Shown here in pieces: positions 7,246 to 14,610 of a stretch of DNA of 64,000 bases (positions are counted from its first letter, which is position 1; each line of letters begins with the position of its first letter). Below the pieces are notes generated by a model, which saw nothing but the letters and a program-made list of their open reading frames with translations, made no database searches and was not told the DNA's origin. The position numbers and the translations under genes are program-made. The DNA is taken from contig NZ_CP032134.1 of assembly GCF_002165375.2 (NCBI RefSeq), forward strand, positions 1,860,001 through 1,924,000, read 5' to 3'. The DNA is from Acinetobacter chinensis (GTDB lineage: Bacteria > Pseudomonadota > Gammaproteobacteria > Pseudomonadales > Moraxellaceae).

Positions 7246-8126
7246 GGCTGATACACCCCCATCTGATAACCATCCGGAGTGACATCAATCACATCGTCCG
7301 GCTGATGGCCATTGAACATGTTTGCAAAATAACCAGATTCAGAATGACCTGATGGCTGGACAGGAGTCTGTGTAAATTCAGGCTTGGGCTGAAATACTCC
7401 CTGATAATTCCCAATGATTGAGTTTTCCAGGGACTGATTTGCCAGTACTCCAAATGACTCCAGTTTTTTCAGAATCAATTTCACGGCGTTTTCAGAAATT
7501 GGTTTTTTATTGCTGTTGCGCATCCCAACAAACTGAGTCCACAAATCACGATTTACGTTTTCAGGTAATTCTGCCTGAGCCGGATCATAAGAATTTCCAG
7601 ATTCAACTTTTGGATTTTCAGAAACACTCTGACTTTTTTTATTTATTTTTTTATTCTTTGTAGAGTTGTTTTTGATAGTGATACTTTGTGTGTAAAAAAT
7701 TTTTACTAGCAGAGGTAAAATATTTTTACTGGTGTAGTTAAAATTTTTAACCAGCAGGGGTAAAGATTTTTTACCATCATTTGCCTGTTTTTTAGCTAGT
7801 AAAAATTCTTTACCAGGGAACTTCAGCACCAGTCCAATGCTCGTTTCTTCACCAAGTTTATAGGTGTTACCGTGAAATGTGCTTTGAAGCTCAACCACTA
7901 GCCCCACCTTTACGAGTTCACGAAGACACTTGATTACTGTCGGTCTGGACTTGCCTGTTATCTCTTCAAACTGAGTTAAGGAGATGGAATCCATCTCTTT
8001 GTTCCAGCCACGGGTCTTGCGGCAGATCACAAGATACAGCTTGCATGCCGCATCAGATATTTTCCCAAGCACTTCGTCTACAAAAGCATTGGGTACCTGG
8101 AATGAATTTGGAACAAACTTACTCAT
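7242..8126 (-). CDS. Phage replication protein O-like (origin binding)
   Basis: A 294-residue protein. The N-terminal winged-helix (NSFQVPNAFVDEVLGKISDA through RKTRGWNKEMDSISLTQFEE) matches phage replication protein O. The middle (about residues 105-170) is low-complexity Lys/Asn-rich, with two copies of LPLLVK, because the DNA there carries iterons and an AT-rich tract. The C-terminal domain (about 190-250) probably contacts P. It overlaps the genes on both sides by four bases. Confidence 0.8.
   Translation of the reverse strand: MSKFVPNSFQVPNAFVDEVLGKISDAACKLYLVICRKTRGWNKEMDSISLTQFEEITGKSRPTVIKCLRELVKVGLVVELQSTFHGNTYKLGEETSIGLVLKFPGKEFLLAKKQANDGKKSLPLLVKNFNYTSKNILPLLVKIFYTQSITIKNNSTKNKKINKKSQSVSENPKVESGNSYDPAQAELPENVNRDLWTQFVGMRNSNKKPISENAVKLILKKLESFGVLANQSLENSIIGNYQGVFQPKPEFTQTPVQPSGHSESGYFANMFNGHQPDDVIDVTPDGYQMGVYQP
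7692..7813. repeat. Five 15-bp iterons inside the O gene: probable phage replication origin
   Basis: Five near-palindromic 15-mers of the form GTAAAAATTTTTTAC start at 7692, 7715, 7737, 7760 and 7799. The first four are spaced 22-23 bp, about two helical turns. Flanking bases are partly shared (GG before, TAG/CAG after). A T/A-rich tract at about 7618-7690 lies beside them, as a DNA-unwinding element would. Lambda has its origin as iterons plus an AT-rich region inside O, so the same function is inferred. Confidence 0.75.
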
Positions 8127-8419
8127 ACCTCACCAACCTTAGGCTTCAAATACCCACCAAATGAAATAACCCTGTCAGCCCTAATCAGACTGGTGATTAC
8201 CTGCTCTGCCAGCCAGATTGTGATTCTGAAGCGGGATGCCATTTTTTGAGACAGCTCAACCTTTGTCACGGCGGCATTCTTTTCGTCATAGCCTTTGCTT
8301 CGAAGATTGCTCTTTTTGCGTTCATAAACCTCTCTGAGCAACCTTAGTGTCGGCTCATAGAAAGACTGGATCTGTGCCTGCTGACGATGATCAGCCTGTT
8401 TTTGAAAATGACTGTTCAT
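8123..8419 (-). CDS. Hypothetical phage protein (98 aa)
   Basis: A 98-residue, basic, helical protein starting MNSHFQKQADHRQQ. A segment VTKVELSQKMASRFRITIWL looks like a winged-helix or HTH. GGAGGTGTC precedes the ATG, a strong ribosome site. It overlaps both neighbours by four bases. It may assist O-dependent replication because of its place just upstream, but it is not recognised. Confidence 0.6.
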   Translation of the reverse strand: MNSHFQKQADHRQQAQIQSFYEPTLRLLREVYERKKSNLRSKGYDEKNAAVTKVELSQKMASRFRITIWLAEQVITSLIRADRVISFGGYLKPKVGEV

Positions 8420-8670
8420 GACACCTCCGCTAAAGCCTGTTCAGCTTTGGTTAAGCGACGTTTAGCATTCAACTCCATAGCAGATGCAGTGCGTATCAAA
8501 TGGCTAAGTGCAAAGTTTCTATTGCCATCCAACAGCACACCATCGCCCTGCACTTTATGTACAGTCATTAAGACATCCGGTTTATGTGGATCTGTGAAAA
8601 CAACAACATCACCGGCAATAAAATCCTGTTGATTGTCTTTACTTTTTTGTTGTGCTACATTTGATTCCAT
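8416..8670 (-). CDS. Hypothetical phage protein (84 aa)
   Basis: An 84-residue protein. The start at MESNVAQQ is preferred over an upstream in-frame TTG because GAGGGA lies about 8 bases before it. The central part FIAGDVVVFTDPHKPDVLMT looks like a small beta-barrel, and the C-terminus is helical and basic. It follows the CII-like gene after a stem-loop. Function unknown. Confidence 0.55.
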   Translation of the reverse strand: MESNVAQQKSKDNQQDFIAGDVVVFTDPHKPDVLMTVHKVQGDGVLLDGNRNFALSHLIRTASAMELNAKRRLTKAEQALAEVS

Positions 8671-8700
8671 ATTCAATTCCCTCAAAGTGTTGAATTACCG

Positions 8701-8732
8701 AAAGCCTGATGTAAGAGATCAGGCTTTTTTTA
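8701..8732. terminator. Stem-loop between CII-like gene and the rest of the early operon
   Basis: AAAGCCTGAT pairs with ATCAGGCTTT, followed by a T run on the plus strand but only three T on the minus strand. For the leftward early operon it would be a leaky terminator (like lambda tR1, though placed after CII). It would fully stop rightward transcripts heading to the repressor gene. Confidence 0.55.
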
Positions 8733-9050
8733 TTTAAATAAGATCCGCATATAGTCAGGCGAGCTAAAAGAATTACTAAGAAACACTCGTGTTGCCTCTG
8801 CAACTTCAGGCGAACAATAGACGTCATTTGCATTCACCACCTTTAATCCAACAGCGCTCAACAATCCGCTTAAAAGCTCAATATCCGTCAAGTTATTGGA
8901 TCTCTTGTCATTTTTCATGCGTGAAAGCGTACTTGCATCCACCCCTAACTGCTCAGCAACCTTGCTTTGGTTGCTAGAATTAACAGCCTTCAAAATCAAT
9001 GAAGCGTTATTGATAGCGCTTGCAGGTAGTTCAATTGATAATTTGCTCAT
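8730..9050 (-). CDS. CII-like phage transcriptional activator
   Basis: A 106-residue DNA-binding protein. VAEQLGVDASTLSRMKND at about residues 31-48 is a helix-turn-helix like that of the lambda CII family, which activates repressor and integrase promoters in the lysogeny choice. AAGGAT precedes the ATG. The place right after the cro-like gene fits CII. The C-terminus is longer and different from lambda CII, so another HTH regulator is possible. Confidence 0.65.
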   Translation of the reverse strand: MSKLSIELPASAINNASLILKAVNSSNQSKVAEQLGVDASTLSRMKNDKRSNNLTDIELLSGLLSAVGLKVVNANDVYCSPEVAEATRVFLSNSFSSPDYMRILFK

Positions 9051-9058
9051 GGTTATCC

Positions 9059-9247
9059 TTAAGCAGCACTTTCATTCTGAATATTTGGATTCAAAAACAA
9101 GTGTGGATATTGGAGTTTTACTTTTGCTGGTATTCCACGTGTCATCCAGTTCTGGACTCTTTGCTTATCTTTGTAGCCAAGTAGCTCAGCCACTTTGGTT
9201 GAGCCGCCAAGCTTTAAAAGGGTTTCTTTATCAGCTTTGATTGACAT
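9059..9247 (-). CDS. Cro-like phage repressor
   Basis: A 62-residue HTH protein. GGSTKVAELLGYKDKQRVQN is the helix-turn-helix and WMTRGIPAKVKLQYP follows, a pattern typical of YdaS/Cro-like proteins divergent to an S24 repressor. The start at MSIKADKETL is chosen for GAGG 5 bases upstream. A longer reading would extend into the promoter operators. By analogy it shuts off repressor synthesis during lytic growth. Confidence 0.75.
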   Translation of the reverse strand: MSIKADKETLLKLGGSTKVAELLGYKDKQRVQNWMTRGIPAKVKLQYPHLFLNPNIQNESAA

Positions 9248-9257
9248 ATAAGCCTCA

Positions 9258-9295
9258 TTAAACATTTGTTTAACCAATATTAAACACAATGTTTA
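9258..9295. promoter_or_regulatory. Right operators for the phage repressor
   Basis: Two palindromes lie between cro and the repressor: TTAAACATTTGTTTAA (9258-9273) and TAAACACAATGTTTA (9281-9295). The shared half-site is TAAACA/TGTTTA. The second covers the spacer and -10 of the leftward promoter, so binding should block cro transcription. Additional TGTTTA half-sites at 9326-9331 and at the repressor start suggest a third, weaker operator. Confidence 0.7.
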
Positions 9296-9305
9296 TTAGT
9301 GTCAA
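9277..9305 (-). promoter_or_regulatory. Leftward early promoter (pR-like) for cro operon
   Basis: On the minus strand TTGACA is followed after exactly 17 bases by TAATAT, a near-consensus sigma70 promoter. The start would fall about 20 bases before the cro ATG. The spacer contains the second operator palindrome. Confidence 0.75.
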
Positions 9306-9353
9306 TTCATTTGTTTAACACAAAATGTTTACTTTATGGATAATTAAGATCTA

Positions 9354-10079
9354 ATGTTTACTGATTTAATGGGCACTGAGATGAAACCTGAAATTGCGCC
9401 GCACGCGTCTGTAGTGCGGTTGCTTGAGGCAAGCGGATTAACACAAGAAGAAACCGCTAAAGCAATAGATGAGTCTCCGCAAACAATTACAAATTGGAAG
9501 AAACGCGGTGTATCTAAATCGGGGGCACTTAAGGCGGCAGCCAGTTTTGGTGTTTCTGCTAACTGGATACTTTCTGGCATTGGTGAAAAACATAACAACA
9601 ATGTCAGTAAGGTGACTGAATGGGATGAAAATACGCCTATTGATAATGATGAAGTTGAGATCCCTTTCTATAAGGAAGTCCTTGTTTCATGTGGTTCTGG
9701 TTCGCTTGTTGAAATCATTGGAAATGAGACGCGAAAACTAAGATTAAGTAAGTCGACACTGCGGCAGTATGGGGTGGAAAGCACTAATGCTTATGCATTA
9801 ACCGCATTTGGCGATTCAATGACCCCTGTTATTAATAATGGGGCAACTGTTTACGTAGATGTTGGGCGCACAAGCATAGTCGATGGGAAGATTTACGCTA
9901 TTAATCATGGTGGTCTTTTTAAGTTTAAATACTTGTACCGTATGCCTAAAGGCGGCGTGCGCATTGTTAGTGCGAATAAAGATGAGTATCCAGAAGAAAT
10001 CCTGACAGCTGAAGATATAATGGATCAAGATTTTTGCGTTGTTGCTTATGCATTTAACGTTCAAAACCCACTACCATAA
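9354..10079 (+). CDS. CI-like S24 phage repressor
   Basis: A 241-residue LexA/CI-type repressor. The N-terminal HTH is at about residues 30-50 (QEETAKAIDESPQTITNWKK). The C-terminal S24 peptidase fold has Ser155 in AFGDSMTP and a Lys near 190 (GGLFKFKYL). A Cys-Gly at about 113-114 is the likely self-cleavage site, giving SOS induction through RecA. It is divergent from cro, and operators flank it on both sides. ATGs at codons 1, 6 and 10 are possible starts. No strong ribosome site marks one, and leaderless translation, as in lambda CI, is possible. Confidence 0.85.
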   Translation: MFTDLMGTEMKPEIAPHASVVRLLEASGLTQEETAKAIDESPQTITNWKKRGVSKSGALKAAASFGVSANWILSGIGEKHNNNVSKVTEWDENTPIDNDEVEIPFYKEVLVSCGSGSLVEIIGNETRKLRLSKSTLRQYGVESTNAYALTAFGDSMTPVINNGATVYVDVGRTSIVDGKIYAINHGGLFKFKYLYRMPKGGVRIVSANKDEYPEEILTAEDIMDQDFCVVAYAFNVQNPLP

Positions 10080-10165
10080 ACATTTTGTTTTTAAAGGGTC
10101 GCTTTTAGCGGCCTTTTTTTATTTCTGTTTATTGTGCTGAAAACAACAAAATACACATTTGTTTA
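10077..10165. promoter_or_regulatory. Additional repressor operator-like sites after the repressor gene
   Basis: TAAACATTTTGTTT begins on the repressor stop codon, and TACACATTTGTTTA (10152-10165) differs by one base from the right operator core. Both match the TAAACA/TGTTTA half-site pattern and lead up to the rightward promoter. Confidence 0.45.
10093..10121 (+). terminator. Terminator of the repressor gene
   Basis: AAAGGGTCGC pairs imperfectly with GCGGCCTTT around TTTTA, followed by a run of seven T residues, 14 bases after the repressor stop codon. Confidence 0.65.
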
Positions 10166-10174
10166 TTATTTATG

Positions 10175-10203
10175 TTGACTGATGTAAACATAGTGTTTAC
10201 TAT
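10175..10203 (+). promoter_or_regulatory. Rightward early promoter (pL-like) with embedded operator
   Basis: TTGACT is followed after 17 bases by TACTAT. The spacer contains a perfect 17-bp operator palindrome, GTAAACATAGTGTTTAC (10184-10200), between the two boxes. Repressor bound here would block the recombination-type operon. Confidence 0.75.
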
Positions 10204-10205
10204 AA

Positions 10206-10270
10206 ATCTCGTACCCACAAAAAAGCCCTGTTACTTTCGACGGACACAGGGCTTTGCAAACTTGCGAGAT
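10206..10270 (+). promoter_or_regulatory. Structured leader of the rightward early operon
   Basis: Immediately downstream of the promoter the transcript can form an outer ATCTCG/CGAGAT stem enclosing a 10-bp stem AAAGCCCTGT/ACAGGGCTTT with a 14-base loop. Read on the minus strand the inner stem ends in TTTTTT, so it is also a leftward terminator. On the plus strand there is no T run, so a role as an antitermination (nut- or put-like) element or a mask for the ribosome site is possible. Confidence 0.4.
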
Positions 10271-10275
10271 CAATT

Positions 10276-10701
10276 ATGAACGTAAATTCAAAACCAATCA
10301 ACTTTATTGCGGTGGCAGCCACTGCCGCGATATTCACAGCAGGTGCAATCGCATTTGCTTACCCACCTGAATACAGTCGCCCTGCTGCTGTTGTTCCAGA
10401 TGTACAACCTGCTGTTACCACTGTTGCTGCTATGCATCTCAATGATGAATCAGGCACAGCGGTAGTCCGTTTAGATGGCTTCACACTTGATGTCAGCTTT
10501 GACTTTGAACGCATTGATGACTCGTTTGGAGCACCTGGAAGTGAGTTCACCAATGCCGAAATCACAAACCTCGCTATAGACAACGTCACCGATGAATCAG
10601 GCTACAAAATCCCTGATTTCACAGACTTCAATGACAATCGTGCAATCAATCAACTGCTCGTTGCTCACATGCTGCAGTTCAAACTTTTGGAGACTGTCTG
10701 A
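10276..10701 (+). CDS. Hypothetical phage protein with N-terminal membrane segment (141 aa)
   Basis: First gene of the rightward operon. Residues about 9-28 (FIAVAATAAIFTAGAIAFAY) form a signal-anchor or signal peptide. The rest is acidic and Asp-rich (SFDFERIDDSFG, FTDFNDNRAIN) with no Cys. No family is recognised. First-gene position after a lysogeny-controlled promoter suggests an early host-takeover or exclusion function, which is inference. Its stop overlaps the next ATG (TGATG). Confidence 0.55.
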   Translation: MNVNSKPINFIAVAATAAIFTAGAIAFAYPPEYSRPAAVVPDVQPAVTTVAAMHLNDESGTAVVRLDGFTLDVSFDFERIDDSFGAPGSEFTNAEITNLAIDNVTDESGYKIPDFTDFNDNRAINQLLVAHMLQFKLLETV

Positions 10702-11249
10702 TGATTAACGTAAAACAAACCATCTCTCCTGCAATGGTATTTGAGGCATTGGGGAAAGGTATAAAAATCGACTTCTCTGAAGTCGGCTGCAATGAGTGGA
10801 CTGAAATCAGCAGCTCTGCACAGATATCTATTTCTGATATCTACAGTGGTTTTCTTGAATTTCGCTTTACACCTGGTATGGATAATTTCTTTGACCGAGA
10901 CAAAAAGAACCGTGAATCAAACTATCTTGCGGCATTTGCAGGACTCGATGGTGATCGGAATGAGCGCTATCGGGTTGGGAAAAGAAGTACTTTTTATTAC
11001 GTTTTGAAGCGTACTGATAATGACTCTTTTCCTCAGCAGCTGAAGGGGTTTGATCTTTATCTCGAGCAAAATGGTTCCTTGAAACTCGTAGATAAATCAA
11101 AAATCCAGGACTGGATTATTGCGGCAATCAGTAAAGCACGCACAGCCAAAAACAATGCTGAATACAATCAGATTCTTGAAGATGCCGGACATTTTTCCAC
11201 ACCGGAATATAAAAACTGGAAACGCAATCATCCACGTCGTAGCGCTTAA
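10701..11249 (+). CDS. Hypothetical phage protein (182 aa)
   Basis: A 182-residue soluble protein starting MINVKQTISPAMVFEALGKG, charged throughout, with aromatic strands (YSGFLEFRFTPGMDNFFDRD) and a basic C-terminus (NWKRNHPRRSA). It is coupled to the gene before it and lies 11 bases before the ATPase gene, so it probably belongs to the same recombination module. Not recognised. Confidence 0.6.
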   Translation: MINVKQTISPAMVFEALGKGIKIDFSEVGCNEWTEISSSAQISISDIYSGFLEFRFTPGMDNFFDRDKKNRESNYLAAFAGLDGDRNERYRVGKRSTFYYVLKRTDNDSFPQQLKGFDLYLEQNGSLKLVDKSKIQDWIIAAISKARTAKNNAEYNQILEDAGHFSTPEYKNWKRNHPRRSA

Positions 11250-11260
11250 GGGGATTAATT

Positions 11261-12388
11261 ATGGCTATTCCTATTATTACAGCTGATCAGGCTTTGAACG
11301 TAAGTGCAATTATCACTTACATCTATGCGGATCCAGGGCTTGGTAAAACTTCTCTTGGTTTCACTGGTGATAACGCTGTTTCCTTTGACTTTGACCGTGG
11401 TGCTCATCGTACCGGTGAGCTTCGTCGCGGAGCTGTTGTACCTGTTCAGCAATGGTCAGATGTGGCGAACCTTACTCCTCAGGATCTTGCTCCATTCAAT
11501 ACCATCGTTATTGATACTGTGGGTGCGATGCTTGAAAGCATTAAAACCCATTTACTCTTAACAGCAAACAACCGGCAAAAAGACGGGGCTCTGAAGCTTA
11601 AAGCTCAGGGTCTTGCAAATCAGACATTCAAGCAATATGTGAACACCCTGCTCAGCCTGGGCAAAGATGTCGTTTTCATTGCCCATGCTTCTGAAGATCA
11701 GAATGGGGATCAGGTGATTTACAGACCTGATCTCGGTGGTAAAAACCGTAACGAGCTATACCGTATTGCTGACATCATGGGCTATATGACCACAGTCACA
11801 ACCGGCGAAGGTAAGAATGCCCGTGTGATCAGCTTCAAACCTTCACCAACGCATCATGCGAAAAACTCTGGCGCACTGGGTGGCGAAGCGGGTGAAGTGT
11901 GGGTACCGGATCTTAAGGAACATCCTGCATTTCTTGCTGAGTTGATTGCATCTGCCAAACAGCACATCAACACACTGACACCTGCACAACTTGCTCAGAT
12001 CAAAGCATCTGAAGAACTTGAGAACTGGAAACAAAGCTGCAGTGAAGCAGAGCATGCCGGTGATCTGAATCAGCTGACTGAATCACTTCAGCTGCTCGTT
12101 GAATCCAAGCACATGTACGCAGAATCAATGCGACAGCTGATGTTGCTCAAGGCTCAGGAACTTAACTGCAAATACAACAAAGAGTCATCAAAGTGGATGA
12201 ATCCACCTGAGTTTAACGCTATCACAGATGCTCAGCGTGATGAGCTTCAGGCGTTTATTGATGAACGTGGGCTTGATACAAAAACTGTCTGTGAACATCT
12301 GGGGATTGATGCTCTGACGCAAATTGATGCTGCTCAGTTTACGGCAGTAAAGACTGATATCGACAACCTGGCGAAAGAAAGCATATAA
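11261..12388 (+). CDS. Phage P-loop ATPase (AAA_24/Sak4-like), probable recombination protein
   Basis: A 375-residue protein. Walker A is DPGLGKTS at about residues 23-30, Walker B FNTIVIDTVG at about 79-88, and a sensor-like VVFIAHASED follows. This layout fits the AAA_24 phage nucleotide-binding family, which includes RecA-like Sak4 annealing proteins. The first 220 residues form the ATPase. The extra C-terminal 150 residues are helical and unlike the core. AAGGGG precedes the ATG. It would act in annealing-type recombination with its neighbours. The Sak4 assignment is inference. Confidence 0.7.
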   Translation: MAIPIITADQALNVSAIITYIYADPGLGKTSLGFTGDNAVSFDFDRGAHRTGELRRGAVVPVQQWSDVANLTPQDLAPFNTIVIDTVGAMLESIKTHLLLTANNRQKDGALKLKAQGLANQTFKQYVNTLLSLGKDVVFIAHASEDQNGDQVIYRPDLGGKNRNELYRIADIMGYMTTVTTGEGKNARVISFKPSPTHHAKNSGALGGEAGEVWVPDLKEHPAFLAELIASAKQHINTLTPAQLAQIKASEELENWKQSCSEAEHAGDLNQLTESLQLLVESKHMYAESMRQLMLLKAQELNCKYNKESSKWMNPPEFNAITDAQRDELQAFIDERGLDTKTVCEHLGIDALTQIDAAQFTAVKTDIDNLAKESI

Positions 12389-12400
12389 GGAATAATAACT

Positions 12401-13822
12401 ATGAACACTTTAAACAGCAGTGAAGCATTTGCTGCATTAATGGCTGGTAAAAATATCCTGTGTCGTGCTGTCGGCGAACTAATGGATTTTGATGATCTGA
12501 ACCAGTTTCCTGCCACTGTCTTTGCTATGTCAGGTTATGAATACTGTATCAAGCGTGATTCATTATCTTTGGCTGATATTCTCTTTACCAAACCAGTTGC
12601 ACCTCATGAGCTTGAAAGTGGCCAGGAGATCTACATTGTCATGCCGACATGCATTCTACGCACGACATGCGACAGTGAACATGCTGATATCCGACTCAGT
12701 GTAGCGAATGGATTTGCTCAACTTGATGAAGAAAATGCAAAGCTTCAACTGCAAGCATTCGGTAAGACTTTCGGCAATATGATTTCTGAGATTGAAGTCA
12801 AAGACGGTTTTAACGATAAACCAAAGAAACGCACTCGTAGAACCAAAGCTGAAATCGAAAATAGCCAAAATTCAACATCAAATGATGTCGAAGAAAAGTC
12901 ATTTCAGAGTCAGTCAAATATTCGGGGCATTGAACAAGATTCTTTTACTGCAGCATCACAGGTACCAGGTCAGAAGTTTATCGATATGTGGTTAAGCCGT
13001 GCCAAGGATGAGCCTACGCGCCGAAATCTTGATCTAATGAAAGCAAGCATGAATCACAACTGGGGTAAGTTGGATCATGATCATCAATTACAAGCCCGTC
13101 AAATATGTGCTGATTACGAGGCTTTAGTAGAACAAACTGAAAGCGGAGTGATTGAAACTGATCCTGCTAAATTAGTTGAAAAGTTCACGTCGCAAATTCA
13201 AAAATTTACTAAAACTGATGATGTGCTCTCATTCCGTCATGTGTTTTTGGCCAACGGTCACCTGGAGCGGGAGCAGCATCAACACTTATGCAAACTCACA
13301 GAAGACAAGTTGCTTGAGTTGGATCCTGAACAATATGCTGTCCGAGTGGAAGAACCTGAAGATGCTATCGCTAATCTCAAGAAAATGCAGATGGAAGCTG
13401 AAGCTCTCGTTATAGATCCTGCTGTTGAAGCAAAAACTCCTGAGCAATCTGTTCAATCAATCAAAGATGCTGAATATGAATCACTGTTCGCTGAACTTGA
13501 AGAACGTGCTCGTAATGCAACCTCTCCTGCAGAAGCGAATGCGCTTTATAAGTACACGATGAAATGGACTGAAGAACAAAGAAAGCCGTTGATGACCGTC
13601 ATCAATGCACGGTTGCTTGAACTTAATCAGCAAAATAAAACTGAACCTACTGCTCCACCATCACTCATGGTCCAGATTCAGAATGCACCGGATCTGACTG
13701 CACTGGATGCTCTTGAGATAGATGTTTACTCACGTCACGTTGATATACAGCCAAAGTTGATGGGGTGTGTAAAACAGCGCCGCTTTGAATTGCAGAATCA
13801 GGCAAGCGAGGTGGTGTCATGA
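12401..13822 (+). CDS. Hypothetical phage protein, partner of the ATPase (473 aa)
   Basis: A 473-residue protein with a folded N-terminus (about 1-125). Then comes a basic linker KKRTRRTKAEIENSQ at about 145-160, like linkers of DNA-binding phage proteins. A long helical, Glu-rich C-terminal half (about 190-470) has repeated motifs such as VEKFTSQIQKFTK and LEERARNATSPAEANALYKY. AAGGAA lies before the ATG. The place next to the annealing-like ATPase suggests a DNA-handling partner. No family is recognised. Confidence 0.6.
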   Translation: MNTLNSSEAFAALMAGKNILCRAVGELMDFDDLNQFPATVFAMSGYEYCIKRDSLSLADILFTKPVAPHELESGQEIYIVMPTCILRTTCDSEHADIRLSVANGFAQLDEENAKLQLQAFGKTFGNMISEIEVKDGFNDKPKKRTRRTKAEIENSQNSTSNDVEEKSFQSQSNIRGIEQDSFTAASQVPGQKFIDMWLSRAKDEPTRRNLDLMKASMNHNWGKLDHDHQLQARQICADYEALVEQTESGVIETDPAKLVEKFTSQIQKFTKTDDVLSFRHVFLANGHLEREQHQHLCKLTEDKLLELDPEQYAVRVEEPEDAIANLKKMQMEAEALVIDPAVEAKTPEQSVQSIKDAEYESLFAELEERARNATSPAEANALYKYTMKWTEEQRKPLMTVINARLLELNQQNKTEPTAPPSLMVQIQNAPDLTALDALEIDVYSRHVDIQPKLMGCVKQRRFELQNQASEVVS

Positions 13823-14076
13823 TCTGTCCAGCACAACTGATCCCTGCTTTTACTATGTTTATTGCAACTGATGGCTACAAATGTGTCATCAACAAGATTG
13901 TCGGTGAGGCTGTATTCACTAAAGCAAATAAGCCTGGTCTTAAAATTGACAGATTTGGAAACATGAATGAACCAGCTCAAAAACGTTATGAGTTATTTCT
14001 GAAATTATGGCTAAAGAATGGCAAGGCTTTTGTGCTTCGTCTTCAGGCTCAAGCGATTATGTTGAAGGTGGCGTGA
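13819..14076 (+). CDS. Hypothetical phage protein (85 aa)
   Basis: An 85-residue ORF starting MICPAQLIPAFTMFIATDG, overlapping the previous stop by four bases (ATGA), with GAGGTGG before it. A short N-terminal hydrophobic stretch could be a buried strand. It is basic at the C-terminus. Translationally coupled on both sides. Function unknown. Confidence 0.5.
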   Translation: MICPAQLIPAFTMFIATDGYKCVINKIVGEAVFTKANKPGLKIDRFGNMNEPAQKRYELFLKLWLKNGKAFVLRLQAQAIMLKVA

Positions 14077-14447
14077 TGGATATTCAAACTGAACAACAGG
14101 CTTTTGAAAAATGGGCTTTTCAAGCTTCTCATGGTTGGGCTTCATTTAATAAGGATTCTGACGGGAAGTACTGGCCAGATAAATTAAATCTTGCCTGGGG
14201 TGCGTGGAAGGCAGCAAAAGAACAGGCTGCTACAGATTGGATATCAGTTAATGATGTGGGTCCACCGATCGATGAAATGGTTTTAGTTTGCTGGAACCAG
14301 CATCCAGATGTAGAACCTGAAAAGGAATACATGTCTTTAGATGAAGACCTAAGCGAGTACTGGCCTAATTGCGTAGATGAACCGCCTACCCACTGGAGGA
14401 AAATTCCACCACCGCCAAAACAAGCACAGGAGCAAAGTCATGATTGA
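14076..14447 (+). CDS. DUF551-domain phage protein (123 aa)
   Basis: The start MDIQTEQQAFEKWAF overlaps the stop of the gene before it (TGATG). The N-terminal third (FEKWAFQ, then YWPDKLNLAWGAWKAAKEQA) is a common tryptophan-rich phage module. The C-terminal part DWISVNDVGPPIDEMVLVCW to THWRKIPPPP matches DUF551. Such proteins occur in early operons of many temperate phages with no known function. The last residues EQSHD overlap the next gene. Confidence 0.65.
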   Translation: MDIQTEQQAFEKWAFQASHGWASFNKDSDGKYWPDKLNLAWGAWKAAKEQAATDWISVNDVGPPIDEMVLVCWNQHPDVEPEKEYMSLDEDLSEYWPNCVDEPPTHWRKIPPPPKQAQEQSHD

Positions 14448-14610
14448 TGTATGTGATGTTTGTGGAACTCTGTCTGATAATTGCACACATTATGAATCGA
14501 TGATTATTTGTGATGTGTGTGAAGATGATTTTGATGGTATGGCCGAAGCAAACGATGCTTGCGCTGAATTGGGTGCTTACGATGAAGATCAGGAGCAAAG
14601 TCATGAGTGA
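14440..14610 (+). CDS. Small Cys-rich phage protein (56 aa)
   Basis: The start MIDVCDVCGTLSDN is preceded by AGGAGCAAAGTC, an excellent ribosome site shared with the next gene. Two CxxC motifs (CDVCGTL and ICDVCEDD) suggest a small zinc ribbon. The tail EQSHE is nearly identical to the previous gene's tail EQSHD, because the intergenic sequence AGGAGCAAAGTCATGA is duplicated. Confidence 0.55.
   Translation: MIDVCDVCGTLSDNCTHYESMIICDVCEDDFDGMAEANDACAELGAYDEDQEQSHE

Noticed and set aside
7692..7813. Regular repeats considered as a CRISPR array
   Set aside because: Units are 15-bp palindromes with 7-24 base gaps, all inside a coding frame, with no cas genes. Iterons fit better.
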